A stretch of DNA of 64,000 nucleotides from Sphingomonas sp. CFBP 13720 (GCF_014842075.1 NZ_JACYVA010000004.1:186001-250000), one strand, 5' to 3'; shown: positions 1 through 8,835, counted from the stretch's first letter. Translations and numbers: made by a program. The notes: generated by a model not told the origin, from the sequence alone.

Positions 1-1
1 C

Positions 2-805
2 ACGAGCGTCGCCCATGACGAACCGCCGGACTGGACGCTGGACCCGCTGATCCTGTTCCCGTTGCTGTCGGCGGCGGCGGCGTTTGCGATCGGTTGGTGG
101 CGATTGACGCAGCGGTCGCGGCGCGGGGAGGGGGCGCTGCGTCGGTCGGCGGGGCTGTTCGGGTCGGGTTGGCTGATCCTTGCCGGCGCACTGCTATCGC
201 CGCTGCACCAGGCCGGCGAGCGGTCGTTTTCGGCGCACATGTTCGAGCATGAACTGATCATGCTGCTTGCCGCGCCGTTGCTGGTCGCGTCGCAGCCGCT
301 GACGATCATGTTGTGGGCGTTTCCGGTAACGCTGCGCAAGCGGATCGGTGCGTTGGTCGTGGCGGTGCAGCGGCCGTGGCGCACGCTGTCGGCACCGGTC
401 TTCGCCACGGTGACGCAGGCGGCCGCGCTATGGTTGTGGCATGCCCCGGCGCTGTTCGATCGGGCATTGTCGAGCGATGGCTGGCACGCCGCGCAGCATC
501 TGAGCTTCCTCGTCACTGCGCTGCTGTTCTGGGCCGCGATGCTCGGTCACCGGACTGCTCCAGGCATCGCCGCGCTGTGTCTGGTCGTCACGTCGATCGT
601 GTCGGGGGCGTTGGGCGCGCTGATGGCCTTTGCGAACAGCCCCTGGTATGCCGGCTATGCCCGCTTCGCCTTCGCGCCGTTCGGCATGTCGCCTGCGGAA
701 GACCAGCAGGTCGCCGGTCTGTTGATGTGGGTGCCGGGCGGGCTGGTTCATGCCGGCGTGGCGCTGGTCATCGTCCGGCGATTGTTGCGGCCGGCGCATG
801 CATAG
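2..805 (+). CDS. CtaG-type cytochrome c oxidase assembly protein (5' partial)
   Basis: The reading frame is open to the first base, so the true start lies before the window. The product is a very hydrophobic membrane protein of the caa3_CtaG family, which helps assemble the copper site of aa3/caa3-type cytochrome oxidases. Visible features are several membrane helices, the conserved HMFEHELIMLLAAPLL stretch with paired histidines near residue 80, a WLWHAPALFD segment, and a late helix containing HAGVALVIV. The family usually has 6 to 7 helices and 250 to 300 residues, so only a short N-terminal piece is missing. The stop overlaps the start of the following cytochrome c gene, which fits a terminal oxidase operon whose subunit genes should lie just upstream. 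The family call is good; copper delivery is known for the family and not shown here. Confidence 0.85.
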   Translation, partial: TSVAHDEPPDWTLDPLILFPLLSAAAAFAIGWWRLTQRSRRGEGALRRSAGLFGSGWLILAGALLSPLHQAGERSFSAHMFEHELIMLLAAPLLVASQPLTIMLWAFPVTLRKRIGALVVAVQRPWRTLSAPVFATVTQAAALWLWHAPALFDRALSSDGWHAAQHLSFLVTALLFWAAMLGHRTAPGIAALCLVVTSIVSGALGALMAFANSPWYAGYARFAFAPFGMSPAEDQQVAGLLMWVPGGLVHAGVALVIVRRLLRPAHA

Positions 806-1217
806 GCGCCGCATTCCATCGAGCCTGATCTGGCTGACGCTGCTGATTGCCGCCGCCGTCGCCGCTGCAGGCGCGTCGGGCGTTGTGCTGTATCTACAGA
901 CCCGTCACGCCAAGCGGGTACAGGCCGATGCGATGACCGGCGGCGATTGGCGGCGTGGCAAGACCGCGATTGTACGTTACCAATGCGGCAGCTGTCATGT
1001 GATCCCAGGCGTCGACGGTGCCACCGGGCAAGTTGGACCAGACCTGACCGGTATCGGCACGCGCGTGATCTTTGCGGGCGATCTGGCTAATAATCCCGCT
1101 GCACTCACTCGTTTTATCCTGCATCCCCAGCGCGTTCGCCCCGGGAGCGCAATGCCGGAGTTGGGAGTGAGGCGCGATGAAGCGCGCAGTATTGCAGCAT
1201 ATCTCTACGCGCAGTAA
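798..1217 (+). CDS. Membrane-anchored cytochrome c, class I type
   Basis: A 139-residue protein with an N-terminal hydrophobic segment (residues 10-34) that acts as signal or anchor, followed by one haem c domain. The CGSCH haem-binding motif is at residues 63-67 and a candidate axial methionine lies in the GSAMPELGV segment near the C-terminus. It probably carries electrons on the periplasmic face to or from the oxidase encoded upstream. The ATG at 798 was chosen because it overlaps the end of the ctaG-like gene by 8 bases, as in translationally coupled operons, and gives a clean positively charged start. An in-frame ATG at 750 would add 16 residues with no sense as a signal. It is the last gene of the operon; the next 80 bases have no gene. 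Confidence 0.85.
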   Translation: MHRRRIPSSLIWLTLLIAAAVAAAGASGVVLYLQTRHAKRVQADAMTGGDWRRGKTAIVRYQCGSCHVIPGVDGATGQVGPDLTGIGTRVIFAGDLANNPAALTRFILHPQRVRPGSAMPELGVRRDEARSIAAYLYAQ

Positions 1218-1297
1218 TAAATTGTTTGGTCTACCCCTAGGAATGACTGAAGTATAAACATTCAGTCTATTCAATTTCGTGCCTATTCAGCGGTGCC

Positions 1298-2071
1298 CTA
1301 TTTTACGTGTGGCCGAATGAACGTCGAGACATCGTCCAGGACCGGAGCGTGACCGCGAAAGGGCCGTGCGAGCGCAAGCAGGATGCCGACATGGCCAAGC
1401 GTGCGATACGCACGTTGGTCGACAATCGCCCCGCCCGCACGCAGCTTGCCGGCCAGCGCCTCGCTGTTGCGTGGCAACACGACGGTATCTTCTGTACCGA
1501 ACAAGAGGAGCGCGGGCGGATCGCCGGCGCCAGCCCATGTCACCGGCTGCGTTTCCGCCGATCGGGTACGCGGCGGAAGGCAAAACGACCGGCCTCGGCG
1601 TCGCAGAGCGCGAAGTCACAGGGACCAGCGAGACCGACGAACCCTTTGACCGTTGCCCGCGCATCTCGCAGCCAGCGAGGGTCGACGTCCAGCATTGCGG
1701 TGATATGGGCTCCCGCCGAATGACCCATCAGCACGGCCGAGTTGCCATCGCGCCAATATTTTCCGTCGTTCTCGGTCGCCCAGCGCACGGCTGCGGCACG
1801 TCCTCTACGAAGGTCGGATAATGGACTTCCGGCACTAGTCGATAATGCGGGACGATGGTCACGAAGCCTTGAGCGGCCAGCGCGCGGCCTACGAACGCAT
1901 AACCGCCTCGCGTCCGCTGTTCCAGTTGCCGCCATCGAAGAACACGACCACCGGGCGTGGTTGTCCGCAATCGCCCGACGGGGTGTAAACGTCCAGTCGC
2001 TGGCGCGGACCTGAGCCGTACGCGAGCCTTGTCGCGACAAGAGTGCCGCCGCGATCCTTCGGTCCGATCAT
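1298..2071 (-). pseudogene. alpha/beta-hydrolase (BD-FAE/esterase type), three frameshifts
   Basis: The full length of a carboxylesterase-like alpha/beta-hydrolase can be read on this strand only by changing frame three times, near 1910, 1800 and 1545. The pieces in order show an N-terminal strand RQRLDVYTP, the oxyanion segment VVVFFDGGNW, the segment GYAFVGRALAAQGFVTIVPH, the nucleophile motif GHSAGA, and a C-terminal stretch GDPPALLLFGTEDTVV followed by the likely catalytic histidine in TLGHVG. All catalytic parts remain, so the decay is recent, or the shifts are sequence errors. The likely original activity is hydrolysis of a small ester or arylformamide. It sits at the left edge of the accessory region. 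Confidence 0.75.
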
Positions 2072-2468
2072 GGTGTCAGGAATGTTTGAGTGTCGGCACC
2101 GATGGCATGCTTTCTGGTTCCGTCGTTCACATGCATCCTTCAGCGTGCAGCATGGTGTAGGCAGGACGGATACTGTCAATGTTGCCAACCATCGTCCTGC
2201 AAAGGGGGCGACTGTGCTGGAAGGCGGTTTGATGCATAATTGCCGTCACTTCGCGTGGCACGTCCGACAAAGGAAGATGATTGATGTGGTCGAAACGGTG
2301 CAGGGTTGCCGACCGGAACGCCGCGCCTGCGGACTGCCTGTGTGGATATACGGGCTCCTGCCTCCTCCAACCGGATTCCGATGCAAGACATTGCTGCTGC
2401 TGGCGGCGGTCATTCCCACTATACAAGCGAACCTCTCAAACGGCGCGTGCGGAAAGCATAGGACCGTG
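2072..2468. other. Gene-free stretch between hydrolase remnant and GST gene
   Basis: I see no convincing coding region, RNA gene or repeat here. Short open frames exist on both strands but none shows a recognisable motif. The promoter for the glutathione transferase gene probably lies at its right end. Confidence 0.4.
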
Positions 2469-3137
2469 ATGGCCGACCCCGTCCTTTACAGCTTCCGTCG
2501 TTGCCCGTACGCGATGCGGGCGCGACTGGCGCTGGCCGTCAGCGGCGTTCGGTATGAACTTCGCGAGGTTCGCCTTTCCCACAAGCCCAGCGAAATGCTC
2601 TCGATTTCGTCAAAGGGCACGGTTCCCGTACTGCAGACGGCAGACGGAGCGGTAATCGACGAAAGCCTCTCGATTATGCGTTGGGCGTTGAACTCGCGCG
2701 ACCCGGACGACTGGCTGGCCGGTGACGATCCCGTGCTGATCGCCAGCAACGATGGCGCGTTCAAGCATCATCTCGACCGGTATAAATATCCCGATCGTCA
2801 CAATTCCGAACCTGTGGAGGATCGCGACCTCGGTCTATTGTTTCTGCAAGAACTGGATGCGCGAATAGGAACTGCTGGACAGATTGGTGCGAAACCAGGC
2901 CTGGCCGATGCGGCGATCGTGCCGTTCGTCCGGCAGTTCGCCGCGGTGGATCGTAGCTGGTTCGACGCACAGCCTCTTCCGAAGCTGCAGGCGTGGCTTG
3001 CGGGGCACCTAGCCTCGAATCTGTTCGAGCGGATCATGCTTCGGGTTCCGTCTTGGTGTCCGGGCGAGCGGGTCGTCGTCGTGCGGGGTGTAGTGCTTGC
3101 CGATTCCCACGCGGACGTCCATCGACCGGACGAGTAA
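2469..3137 (+). CDS. Glutathione S-transferase family protein
   Basis: A 222-residue protein with an N-terminal thioredoxin-like GST domain. The start MADPVLYSFRRCPYAMRARL carries the CPYA motif near residue 12, where a cysteine or neighbouring residue contacts the glutathione thiol. The GTVPVL segment with its cis-proline (about residues 50-55) and the DESLSIM glutathione-binding turn follow, then a helical C-terminal domain (about 90-205). The final 15 to 20 residues after SWCPGE look unlike the family and may be read-through into island sequence after loss of the native stop. The ATG at 2469 matches the usual family start; a much longer upstream frame has no similarity to anything. A soluble stress or detoxification enzyme is likely, but the substrate is unknown. 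Confidence 0.75.
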   Translation: MADPVLYSFRRCPYAMRARLALAVSGVRYELREVRLSHKPSEMLSISSKGTVPVLQTADGAVIDESLSIMRWALNSRDPDDWLAGDDPVLIASNDGAFKHHLDRYKYPDRHNSEPVEDRDLGLLFLQELDARIGTAGQIGAKPGLADAAIVPFVRQFAAVDRSWFDAQPLPKLQAWLAGHLASNLFERIMLRVPSWCPGERVVVVRGVVLADSHADVHRPDE

Positions 3138-3354
3138 CAGACGGCAATGACCGGTTCAGAGGCCATTGAAAACCGCTGGAACGGCAGGTCGTATGTCGCG
3201 ACTCAACGCGTTTGGAAGCTCGTACGAGTGTCGAGGGTGCGTTAAAGGTCGAGGCGTACCACGCCGACACGTGAAAGATCAGGATGGAGATCGACGGGAC
3301 CTAACGCAAAGGTGGACGACATGTGGTGCGCATTCCGAGTGCGCTGTCGCTGCT

Positions 3355-3655
3355 CACCGCCGCGCCGCTCGGGATCGCTAATCTGCGCAGGCTGCTGGGG
3401 CGGCCCGAGGATGCCGTCGCCTTGCGTGCGCTTCCCGAAAGCCAGGGACCGGGCAATATATTGCCGCTGGTCGCAGCGTTCGAGCGTGTCGCGGAAGTCG
3501 TCAACGGTTCTGGCAAGTTGGGCGTTTCAGCGGAACACGTCGCGCCGACTGCGTGGGGCGGGCGGCAGGCTATCTTGCATCTGACGCGCTCGCCGGTCCA
3601 CCTCTTGCCGGCCAGCTATTGTTGCCTTTCGCACTGGCGGATCGGTGTCACTCTG
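3355..3655 (+). pseudogene. Degenerate RNA 3'-phosphate cyclase fragment (second rtcA)
   Basis: About 100 residues matching the later part of RtcA can be read here. The segment LRALPESQGPGNILPLVAAF followed by VNGSGKLGVSAEHVA corresponds to VRQLPEEQGPGNAFLLEAVF and GFGKLGVSAESLA in the intact RtcA encoded at 16719-17735. A frameshift near 3550 then leads to GYLASDALAGP and GQLLLPFALA, again matching the intact protein (GFLASDAFAGP, DQLLLPFALA). The N-terminal half and the histidine-containing C-terminus are missing. The residues differ enough from the intact copy that this is an older or separately acquired paralogue, not a fresh duplication. The remnant is non-functional as a cyclase. Confidence 0.75.
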
Positions 3656-3686
3656 CTGCAACAATATCCCAGTAAATTAGTCGGAG

Positions 3687-4430
3687 ATGGAAATAAACAA
3701 CGCCGCGCATATGGCGCGAAGGGTCCTTATCGGGAGGATCGAAATCCTGGCCATCGGCCGGACCGACGCGACGCTCAGCTACGAAGGGAGGCTGGCCGCG
3801 GAGAACGGATGGACCGACACGTTTGCCGGCAGGGTGGCAGCGGAATATCGTCGCTTCATCGCGCTAATTGCGATCAGTAGCGATCAGCTTACCCCTTCGG
3901 ACGCGGTCGATCAGGCGTGGCATTTACATATGGCCTATAGCCGTGACTATTGGCACGGCCTGTGCCGCGATATCGTCGGACGCGATATTCATCACGAACC
4001 GACATCGGGTGGTCCTGAGCAACGCGAACAGTATCGCGACCGCTATGCGCATACGCTTCAACTGTACCATGCTACTTTTGGCAATGCCCCGCCCGCAGAT
4101 ATCTGGCCTGATCCGTCAGAACGCTTCGCCAGGATTTTCGAGCGGGTTGACCGGACCAGAATGATGCTGCTGGGTGCGGAAGAAGCGACGCTGATCGGGC
4201 TTGCTTCCGCCGGCCTGGCGAGCCTGATCGTGCTGGGGATGGTAACGCTGGTCGCTGCCCTGCTCATCTGCGTCACGATCGTCATATGGATGCTTGCCGC
4301 ACAACTAGCGGCAGGTACGGCTCGTCGACGTTTTGATCTGAACTTTGGCAGTGGCGACGCATGTGGGCCGGACGGAGGCAGTAGCGGTGATAGCGGCTGC
4401 GGTGGAGGATGCGGCGGGGGGTGCTCGTGA
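3687..4430 (+). CDS. Membrane protein with DUF1399-like domain and Gly/Cys-rich tail
   Basis: A 247-residue protein of unknown function. Residues about 30-150 form a helical domain containing DQAWHLHMAYSRDYWHGLC, a histidine-rich pattern like that of glycine-rich/DUF1399 proteins. Residues about 172-210 form two close hydrophobic helices, so the protein is probably membrane anchored. The C-terminus ends in a flexible tail of glycine, serine and cysteine (GCGGGCGGGCS). This order (soluble helical domain, membrane hairpin, cysteine-glycine tail) is seen in small membrane proteins of the TIGR04222 kind. The start at 3687 has no strong ribosome-binding site; the ATG at 3711 is an alternative. It stands alone between two remnants. 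Metal binding by the histidines and tail cysteines is a guess. Confidence 0.6.
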   Translation: MEINNAAHMARRVLIGRIEILAIGRTDATLSYEGRLAAENGWTDTFAGRVAAEYRRFIALIAISSDQLTPSDAVDQAWHLHMAYSRDYWHGLCRDIVGRDIHHEPTSGGPEQREQYRDRYAHTLQLYHATFGNAPPADIWPDPSERFARIFERVDRTRMMLLGAEEATLIGLASAGLASLIVLGMVTLVAALLICVTIVIWMLAAQLAAGTARRRFDLNFGSGDACGPDGGSSGDSGCGGGCGGGCS

Positions 4431-4496
4431 CGGACGTGACCCCGTTTCTTCATCCACCCGGAACTAGAGACCGGCCTCGAAGGGGCGGACGTAATA

Positions 4497-4559
4497 AGGC
4501 GGAAGCACTTCGCGGAAGAGCGGATCTTCGGCGTCCTGAAGGAGGCTGAGACGGGCGCT
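4497..4559 (+). mobile_element. IS3-family transposase orfA fragment
   Basis: About 21 codons read RRKHFAEERIFGVLKEAET, the hallmark N-terminus of IS3-family (IS407-like) OrfA proteins, whose usual form is a basic run then F-x-EEQIIGVLKEAEAG. Sequence identity to the family ends abruptly on both sides, and no terminal inverted repeats or orfB are present. It is a small scar left by insertion and deletion. Confidence 0.6.
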
Positions 4560-4611
4560 TGCTTCTGGCGACGGACGACTTCGCCCGTGGGCTTCTCGCC
4601 TGCCTGCAGAC

Positions 4612-4776
4612 GGTGTTCGTCATGTCGAGGCGCCTCGACATGAACCATATGGCATCGCGGCTGTCTTCGAAGACATCTTTAGCAGTCACTGGGATCTTAT
4701 CGAACCTCCGGATACAGCGCTCGGCGTCATCGTCTTGCAAGCATATCGTAACGGCCGCGTCACGAGCCTGATCTAG
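4612..4776 (+). pseudogene. VOC/glyoxalase-family C-terminal remnant
   Basis: The frame ending at the TAG at 4774 reads EPYGIAAVFEDIFSSHWDLI followed by EPPDTALGVIVLQAYRNG. This matches the C-terminal strand of vicinal oxygen chelate (glyoxalase/bleomycin-resistance) proteins, typically VFEDPFGNRWDLIQP. Here the usual PFGNRW has become IFSSHW, and the metal-binding N-terminal part is missing. The piece directly follows the IS3 fragment, which suggests that the insertion or a linked deletion removed the front of the gene. Confidence 0.55.
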
Positions 4777-4803
4777 TCGCCCAGCTATCCTAGGGGGCAC
4801 TTC

Positions 4804-7419
4804 ATGATCGATTATTCGGGGCGCGTCGTCGCGCTCACGCTGCTTGTTTCCGCTTCGGCAGCCGCCTTGCCGGCATATGCGCAGGACGTGGCCGTGCCGG
4901 ATTCCACACCCGCCGAACCGCAGGTCGAGCCAGCGGACGATATCGTCGTAACGGGCCAGCGTCGCGCGCAACGGGAGTCGATCGCGACCAAGCGCGACTC
5001 CTTTGCCATCGTCGATGCGATTTCCTCCGACGATATCGGCAAGCTGCCCGACCACAATACCGCCGCCGCGCTTCGTCGCATCCCCGGCGTTTCGGTGCAG
5101 GAAGACCAGGGCGAGCCGCGTTTTCCGGTGCTTCGCGGCCTGCGCTCCACCTATAACCGCACTACCGTCGACGGCGCGATCGTCTCGGGCGTGGACGAGG
5201 ACGGACGCACAGTGCCGCTCGACATCATCCCGTCGGTAATGGTCGGCAGGGTCGAGGTCATCAAGACGGTGACACCGGAAAACGACGCCAATGCGATCGG
5301 CGGCATCATCAACATCGAGACGCGCAGCGCGTTCGCGGCGAAGCGGCCGTTCCTGAACGCACTGGCGTCCTATGGCGTGTACGAACAGCAGGGCGATGTC
5401 CGCAACGATCGCCCGTCGCTGCGGCTGGCCTTCGCCACCGGGCGCACGTTCGGCGATCAGGACCAGTGGGGTCTCGTCGTCGGCGGCAGCTACGAACAGC
5501 TCGATTACGACATTCCACAGGTAGAGGTCGCCGCGCCGTCGGTGCGCGAATACACCGCTGCGGGTGCGCCGGTCGATTCAGGCAGCGCGCGCGGCAACGG
5601 TATCCAGGTGCCGACGCAGGTTCGGCTGTTCTGGTACAATAACAGCAAGAAACGCTATGGCGGGAACGCGAAGCTCGAATATCGCGTCGCCGACCTGTTT
5701 CATTGGGAAATGAGCGGCATCTACGCGAAGACGCAGGACGACGAGGAACGGATCGAATTCCGTACCGAGCCGCTCGGCAACGTCGCCAGCCAGACGCCGA
5801 CCGGCGGCAGCTTCGCACGCGGGCGCAACATCGTGCAGCTGAACCAGCCGATCACCAACCGCGAGATCGTCGTCGGGCGCACGGCGTTCGACTGGAAGGC
5901 GGACGATCGATGGACGGTGGACGGCGACGCCATTTATTCGCAGGGTCGGCTCTACACCCCCAACACCTCGATCGAGTTCCGCACGCGTGATGCGCAGGGG
6001 GCCAATTACGGCTTCGACTATGACACGTCGGACTTTTATCCCGTCTTCACGCCGATCAATCCTGCGCAGAACCGCAACCCCGCCAATTTCTTTCTTCAGC
6101 AACAGCGGGATGCGTCGGTGCGGACGCTGGAGAAAAGCGGCCAGTTCCGGCTCAACGCCGCGTGGGACGATGGCGGCGCGGTGAAGGTGAAAGCAGGCGC
6201 CGTCGCGCGGACCACCCGGCGCAGCTTCGCCAGCACACAGATCAATTATACAGCCCCGACCGGCTTCACCTATACGCTCGACGCGGTGGATGCGCCGGGT
6301 CCGGACGCCCTCATCGCCGGTCGCTACCTGCTGACCCCGCGGATCGACGTCGCGCAGGCGATGGACTTCTTCGATGCCAACCGGAACCGCTTCGTGACCA
6401 CCGGGGCGCTGCCCACCGGCGATTACCGGGTGCAAGAGGATGTGGTTGCCGGCTATCTCCAGGCGAGCTACCGGATCGACACGCTGACGTTGCTGGCGGG
6501 CCTGCGCTACGAAGGGACCAATGTGCAGTCGCAGGGCGTGCGGGCGGTCGGCCGCGTGCTGACGCCGGTGGAAAGCCGGGGCGAATATGGCAACTGGCTC
6601 CCGGGCCTGCATCTGCGCTGGGACGCGCTGCCGGACGTGGTGGTGCGCGCCGCCTATACGAACACGATCGGACGGCCCGATTACGCGTCACTGGCGGGGA
6701 GCGAAACCCTGTCGTTCGATGGCAGCCAGCCGACGCTCAGCCGCGGCAACCCGAACCTGCGCCCGCGCAAGAGCCGTGGCTTCGATGGTTCGATCGAATG
6801 GTATCCGCGCGACGGCGTCGTGTCGATCGGGCTGTTCGCCAAGGATATCGACGACGAGATCTTCACCCTGACGAACGTCGAGACGCTGGATGTGGGGCGC
6901 GGCGCCGAACAGGTCGTCGTCACTACCCCGCGAAACGCCAACACCGCGACGATCAGGGGCGTCGAACTGAACGTACAACAGGCGTTGACCTTCCTGCCCG
7001 GCGCGCTGTCCGGCTTCGGCGTGGCGGCCAACGCCACCTTCCTCGACACCCGCTTCACCTTTCCGACCACCGCCGGGCCACGGGTGACGGGCCTGTACCT
7101 TCAGCCCGATTCCACCGCGAACGCGACCGTCTATTACCAGCGCGGGCGCTTCGAAGGGCGCGTGTCGTGGAATTATATCGGCGGCTTCCTCGAAACGATC
7201 AACGACACGATTCCCAATGCCGACCAGTATTGGAAAAGCCGTTCCACCTTCGACGCCAACGTCAGCTTCCGCATCACCCCGCAACTGACCATCTATGCCG
7301 AAGGACAGAATCTGTCCGATGCCGGCCGCCGGGAACTGACCGGGCCAGGGGGCGCCTATCTCCAGGAATCGGCGGAATATGGCCGCACCTTCTGGGCCGG
7401 CGTGACGGCGAGCTTCTGA
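4804..7419 (+). CDS. TonB-dependent outer membrane receptor
   Basis: An 871-residue outer membrane transporter. Residues 1-26 are a signal peptide ending AYAQ. A TonB-box-like segment DIVVTGQRR is near residue 47, the plug domain spans about 60-175 (IGKLPDHNTAAALRRIPGV, then PRFPVLRGL and the plug end ANAIGGIINIETRS), and the beta-barrel fills the rest, ending in the typical terminal phenylalanine after FWAGVTASF. It belongs to the long TonB-Xanth-Caul type common in sphingomonads and caulobacters, which take up sugars, siderophores or other large substrates. A purine-rich AGGGGGC run precedes the ATG. It is directly coupled to the next gene by TGATG. The substrate cannot be told from sequence. 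Confidence 0.93.
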   Translation: MIDYSGRVVALTLLVSASAAALPAYAQDVAVPDSTPAEPQVEPADDIVVTGQRRAQRESIATKRDSFAIVDAISSDDIGKLPDHNTAAALRRIPGVSVQEDQGEPRFPVLRGLRSTYNRTTVDGAIVSGVDEDGRTVPLDIIPSVMVGRVEVIKTVTPENDANAIGGIINIETRSAFAAKRPFLNALASYGVYEQQGDVRNDRPSLRLAFATGRTFGDQDQWGLVVGGSYEQLDYDIPQVEVAAPSVREYTAAGAPVDSGSARGNGIQVPTQVRLFWYNNSKKRYGGNAKLEYRVADLFHWEMSGIYAKTQDDEERIEFRTEPLGNVASQTPTGGSFARGRNIVQLNQPITNREIVVGRTAFDWKADDRWTVDGDAIYSQGRLYTPNTSIEFRTRDAQGANYGFDYDTSDFYPVFTPINPAQNRNPANFFLQQQRDASVRTLEKSGQFRLNAAWDDGGAVKVKAGAVARTTRRSFASTQINYTAPTGFTYTLDAVDAPGPDALIAGRYLLTPRIDVAQAMDFFDANRNRFVTTGALPTGDYRVQEDVVAGYLQASYRIDTLTLLAGLRYEGTNVQSQGVRAVGRVLTPVESRGEYGNWLPGLHLRWDALPDVVVRAAYTNTIGRPDYASLAGSETLSFDGSQPTLSRGNPNLRPRKSRGFDGSIEWYPRDGVVSIGLFAKDIDDEIFTLTNVETLDVGRGAEQVVVTTPRNANTATIRGVELNVQQALTFLPGALSGFGVAANATFLDTRFTFPTTAGPRVTGLYLQPDSTANATVYYQRGRFEGRVSWNYIGGFLETINDTIPNADQYWKSRSTFDANVSFRITPQLTIYAEGQNLSDAGRRELTGPGGAYLQESAEYGRTFWAGVTASF

Positions 7420-8201
7420 TGCGCGCTGCGCTCATTCTCACCCTCGCGGCGACCGGTGTGGGCGGTACGGCCGAAACCGTCCGCCGCCTGCCCGCAGCCG
7501 AGGCGCGACAGGGCGTCGCGGTGGGGCCGCGAGACCTGTACGCGATCGCCAATTACCGGATCGCGCGGTACGACAAGCGCACCGGCGAAAAGCGCGCGGC
7601 ATGGGAAGGTGACAAGACGCGCTTTCCCCACCTCAACAGTTGCGCCGTGATCGCGCGCGATCTGGTCTGCGCGCTATCCAACTATCCAGCCGTGCCGCAG
7701 TGGAGCGCGGTGGAATTCTTCGATCCCGTCACGCTGGCACATCGGCGCACCGTCTCGCTCGGGCAGCAGATCGGGTCGCTTACATGGGTGGACCGGCATG
7801 ACGGTGCGTGGTGGGCCATGTTCGCCAATTACGACGTGAAGGGTGCCGAGCTGGGGCGCGACCATCGCCACACGCTGCTGGTCCGCTTTGACGACCAGTG
7901 GCGGCGCACCGAAAGCTGGGCGCTCCCCGCATCGATCCTCGACCGGATCGCGCCGATGAGCGTTTCGGGCGGGGGTTGGGGGCCGGACGGCAGGCTCTAT
8001 CTGACGGGGCATGACCGACCCGAACTCTATGTCGTGACGTTGCCCCGTGGCGGCGCCGTGCTGGATCATGCCGCAACGATCCCGATCGAGGCGGCAGGGC
8101 AGGCGATCGATTGGGACGAACACGAACCCGGCATGCTGTACGGCATCGATCGGAAGGGCGGAACGATGCTGAAGATGCGCGTGCCTACGGCGGGCCGTTG
8201 A
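7419..8201 (+). CDS. Predicted periplasmic partner of the TonB receptor
   Basis: A 260-residue protein whose start overlaps the receptor stop (TGATG), so the two are translated together. Residues 1-18 are a signal peptide. The rest has repeated strand-turn patterns with aromatic residues (for example YDKRTGEKRAAWEG, GWGPDGRLYLTGHD, EHEPGMLYGIDRKGG) that resemble blades of a beta-propeller. I do not recognise a named family. Its tie to the receptor suggests that it binds or processes the imported ligand on the periplasmic or cell-surface side. No catalytic motif is visible. Confidence 0.6.
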   Translation: MRAALILTLAATGVGGTAETVRRLPAAEARQGVAVGPRDLYAIANYRIARYDKRTGEKRAAWEGDKTRFPHLNSCAVIARDLVCALSNYPAVPQWSAVEFFDPVTLAHRRTVSLGQQIGSLTWVDRHDGAWWAMFANYDVKGAELGRDHRHTLLVRFDDQWRRTESWALPASILDRIAPMSVSGGGWGPDGRLYLTGHDRPELYVVTLPRGGAVLDHAATIPIEAAGQAIDWDEHEPGMLYGIDRKGGTMLKMRVPTAGR

Positions 8202-8269
8202 TGGACTTGTCAGTTTCCGAAGTTGATGTCAGCAGATGGCGGATCATAATGCACCGAATACAGAGCCGC

Positions 8270-8590
8270 TAGAGGCTGTTATGAAACTGCGGCGCTGGCG
8301 ATGACCTGCCTCATCATGAGGCAGGCGAAGGCAACGACGTGAAGTTCCGCGAGTGTTTCGGCATAGCGTTCGTAATTTTTGACGAGGCGTCGGAAGCGTG
8401 TGGCCCACGCAAATGACCGTTCGACGACCCAGCGTCGCGGCAGGAGGACGAAACCACGTTTGGCTTCTGGCAGCTTGACGACTTCGAGAGCGATGCCGTG
8501 TTTCGCAGCGGCGTTGGCGGCGCGCTGGCCGGTATAGCCCTGATCGACCCGGGCATGCTCGACGGCGTCGTCGGTCACGGCCTGCAAGCC
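8270..8590 (-). mobile_element. IS5-family transposase remnant (C-terminal third)
   Basis: Codons from 8587 down to 8279 read the C-terminal part of an IS5/IS427-type DDE transposase. Recognisable pieces are DQGYTGQRAANAAAKHGI, then RRWVVERSFAWATRFRRL with the last catalytic glutamate in VERSFAW, then VKNYERYAETLAELH. The N-terminal two thirds, with the first two catalytic aspartates, are gone. The left outer end may be the GAGGCTGTTATGAAAC stretch near 8272, similar to IS427-group ends. No matching right end is visible, so the copy is dead. Confidence 0.8.
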
Positions 8591-8622
8591 TGTCTGGTGT
8601 CGTCACCGAACAGGGCGTCACC

Positions 8623-8820
8623 GTGAAAGTGAACATCATCCGGTTGAAAGATGAGCCGGGCTGGTCGCTCGAACTCGAAAACGAACATGGGACGTCTACG
8701 GTCTGGGACGACCTGTTCGCGACTGATGATGTCGCGCACGCCGCTCTTCGTCAGCCTGTCGATGAAGAGGGTATGCGCGCCTTCCTCGACCAAGCTGTCG
8801 TCATTCCGTTCAGGCGTTGA
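8623..8820 (+). CDS. Small acidic hypothetical protein before AAA ATPase
   Basis: A 65-residue frame starting at GTG. The product is acidic (GWSLELENEHGTSTVWDDLF) with no motif I recognise and no hydrophobic segment. It lies just right of the IS5 remnant and stops 15 bases before the start of the AAA ATPase, so the two are probably one transcript. The pattern of a short protein in front of an AAA_21 ATPase is seen in paired systems, but it may equally be the tail of a gene whose front was replaced by the insertion sequence. Confidence 0.45.
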   Translation: MKVNIIRLKDEPGWSLELENEHGTSTVWDDLFATDDVAHAALRQPVDEEGMRAFLDQAVVIPFRR

Positions 8821-8835
8821 GGCGGGGGAGTGCCG

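Noticed and set aside
2127..2426. Possible small gene on the minus strand before the GST gene
   Set aside because: No ribosome-binding site, no motif, and composition like the surrounding non-coding sequence.
6162..7418. Extension of the periplasmic partner gene upstream into the TonB receptor
   Set aside because: The frame is open by chance of high GC. The ATG at 7419 follows the receptor stop and starts a signal peptide.
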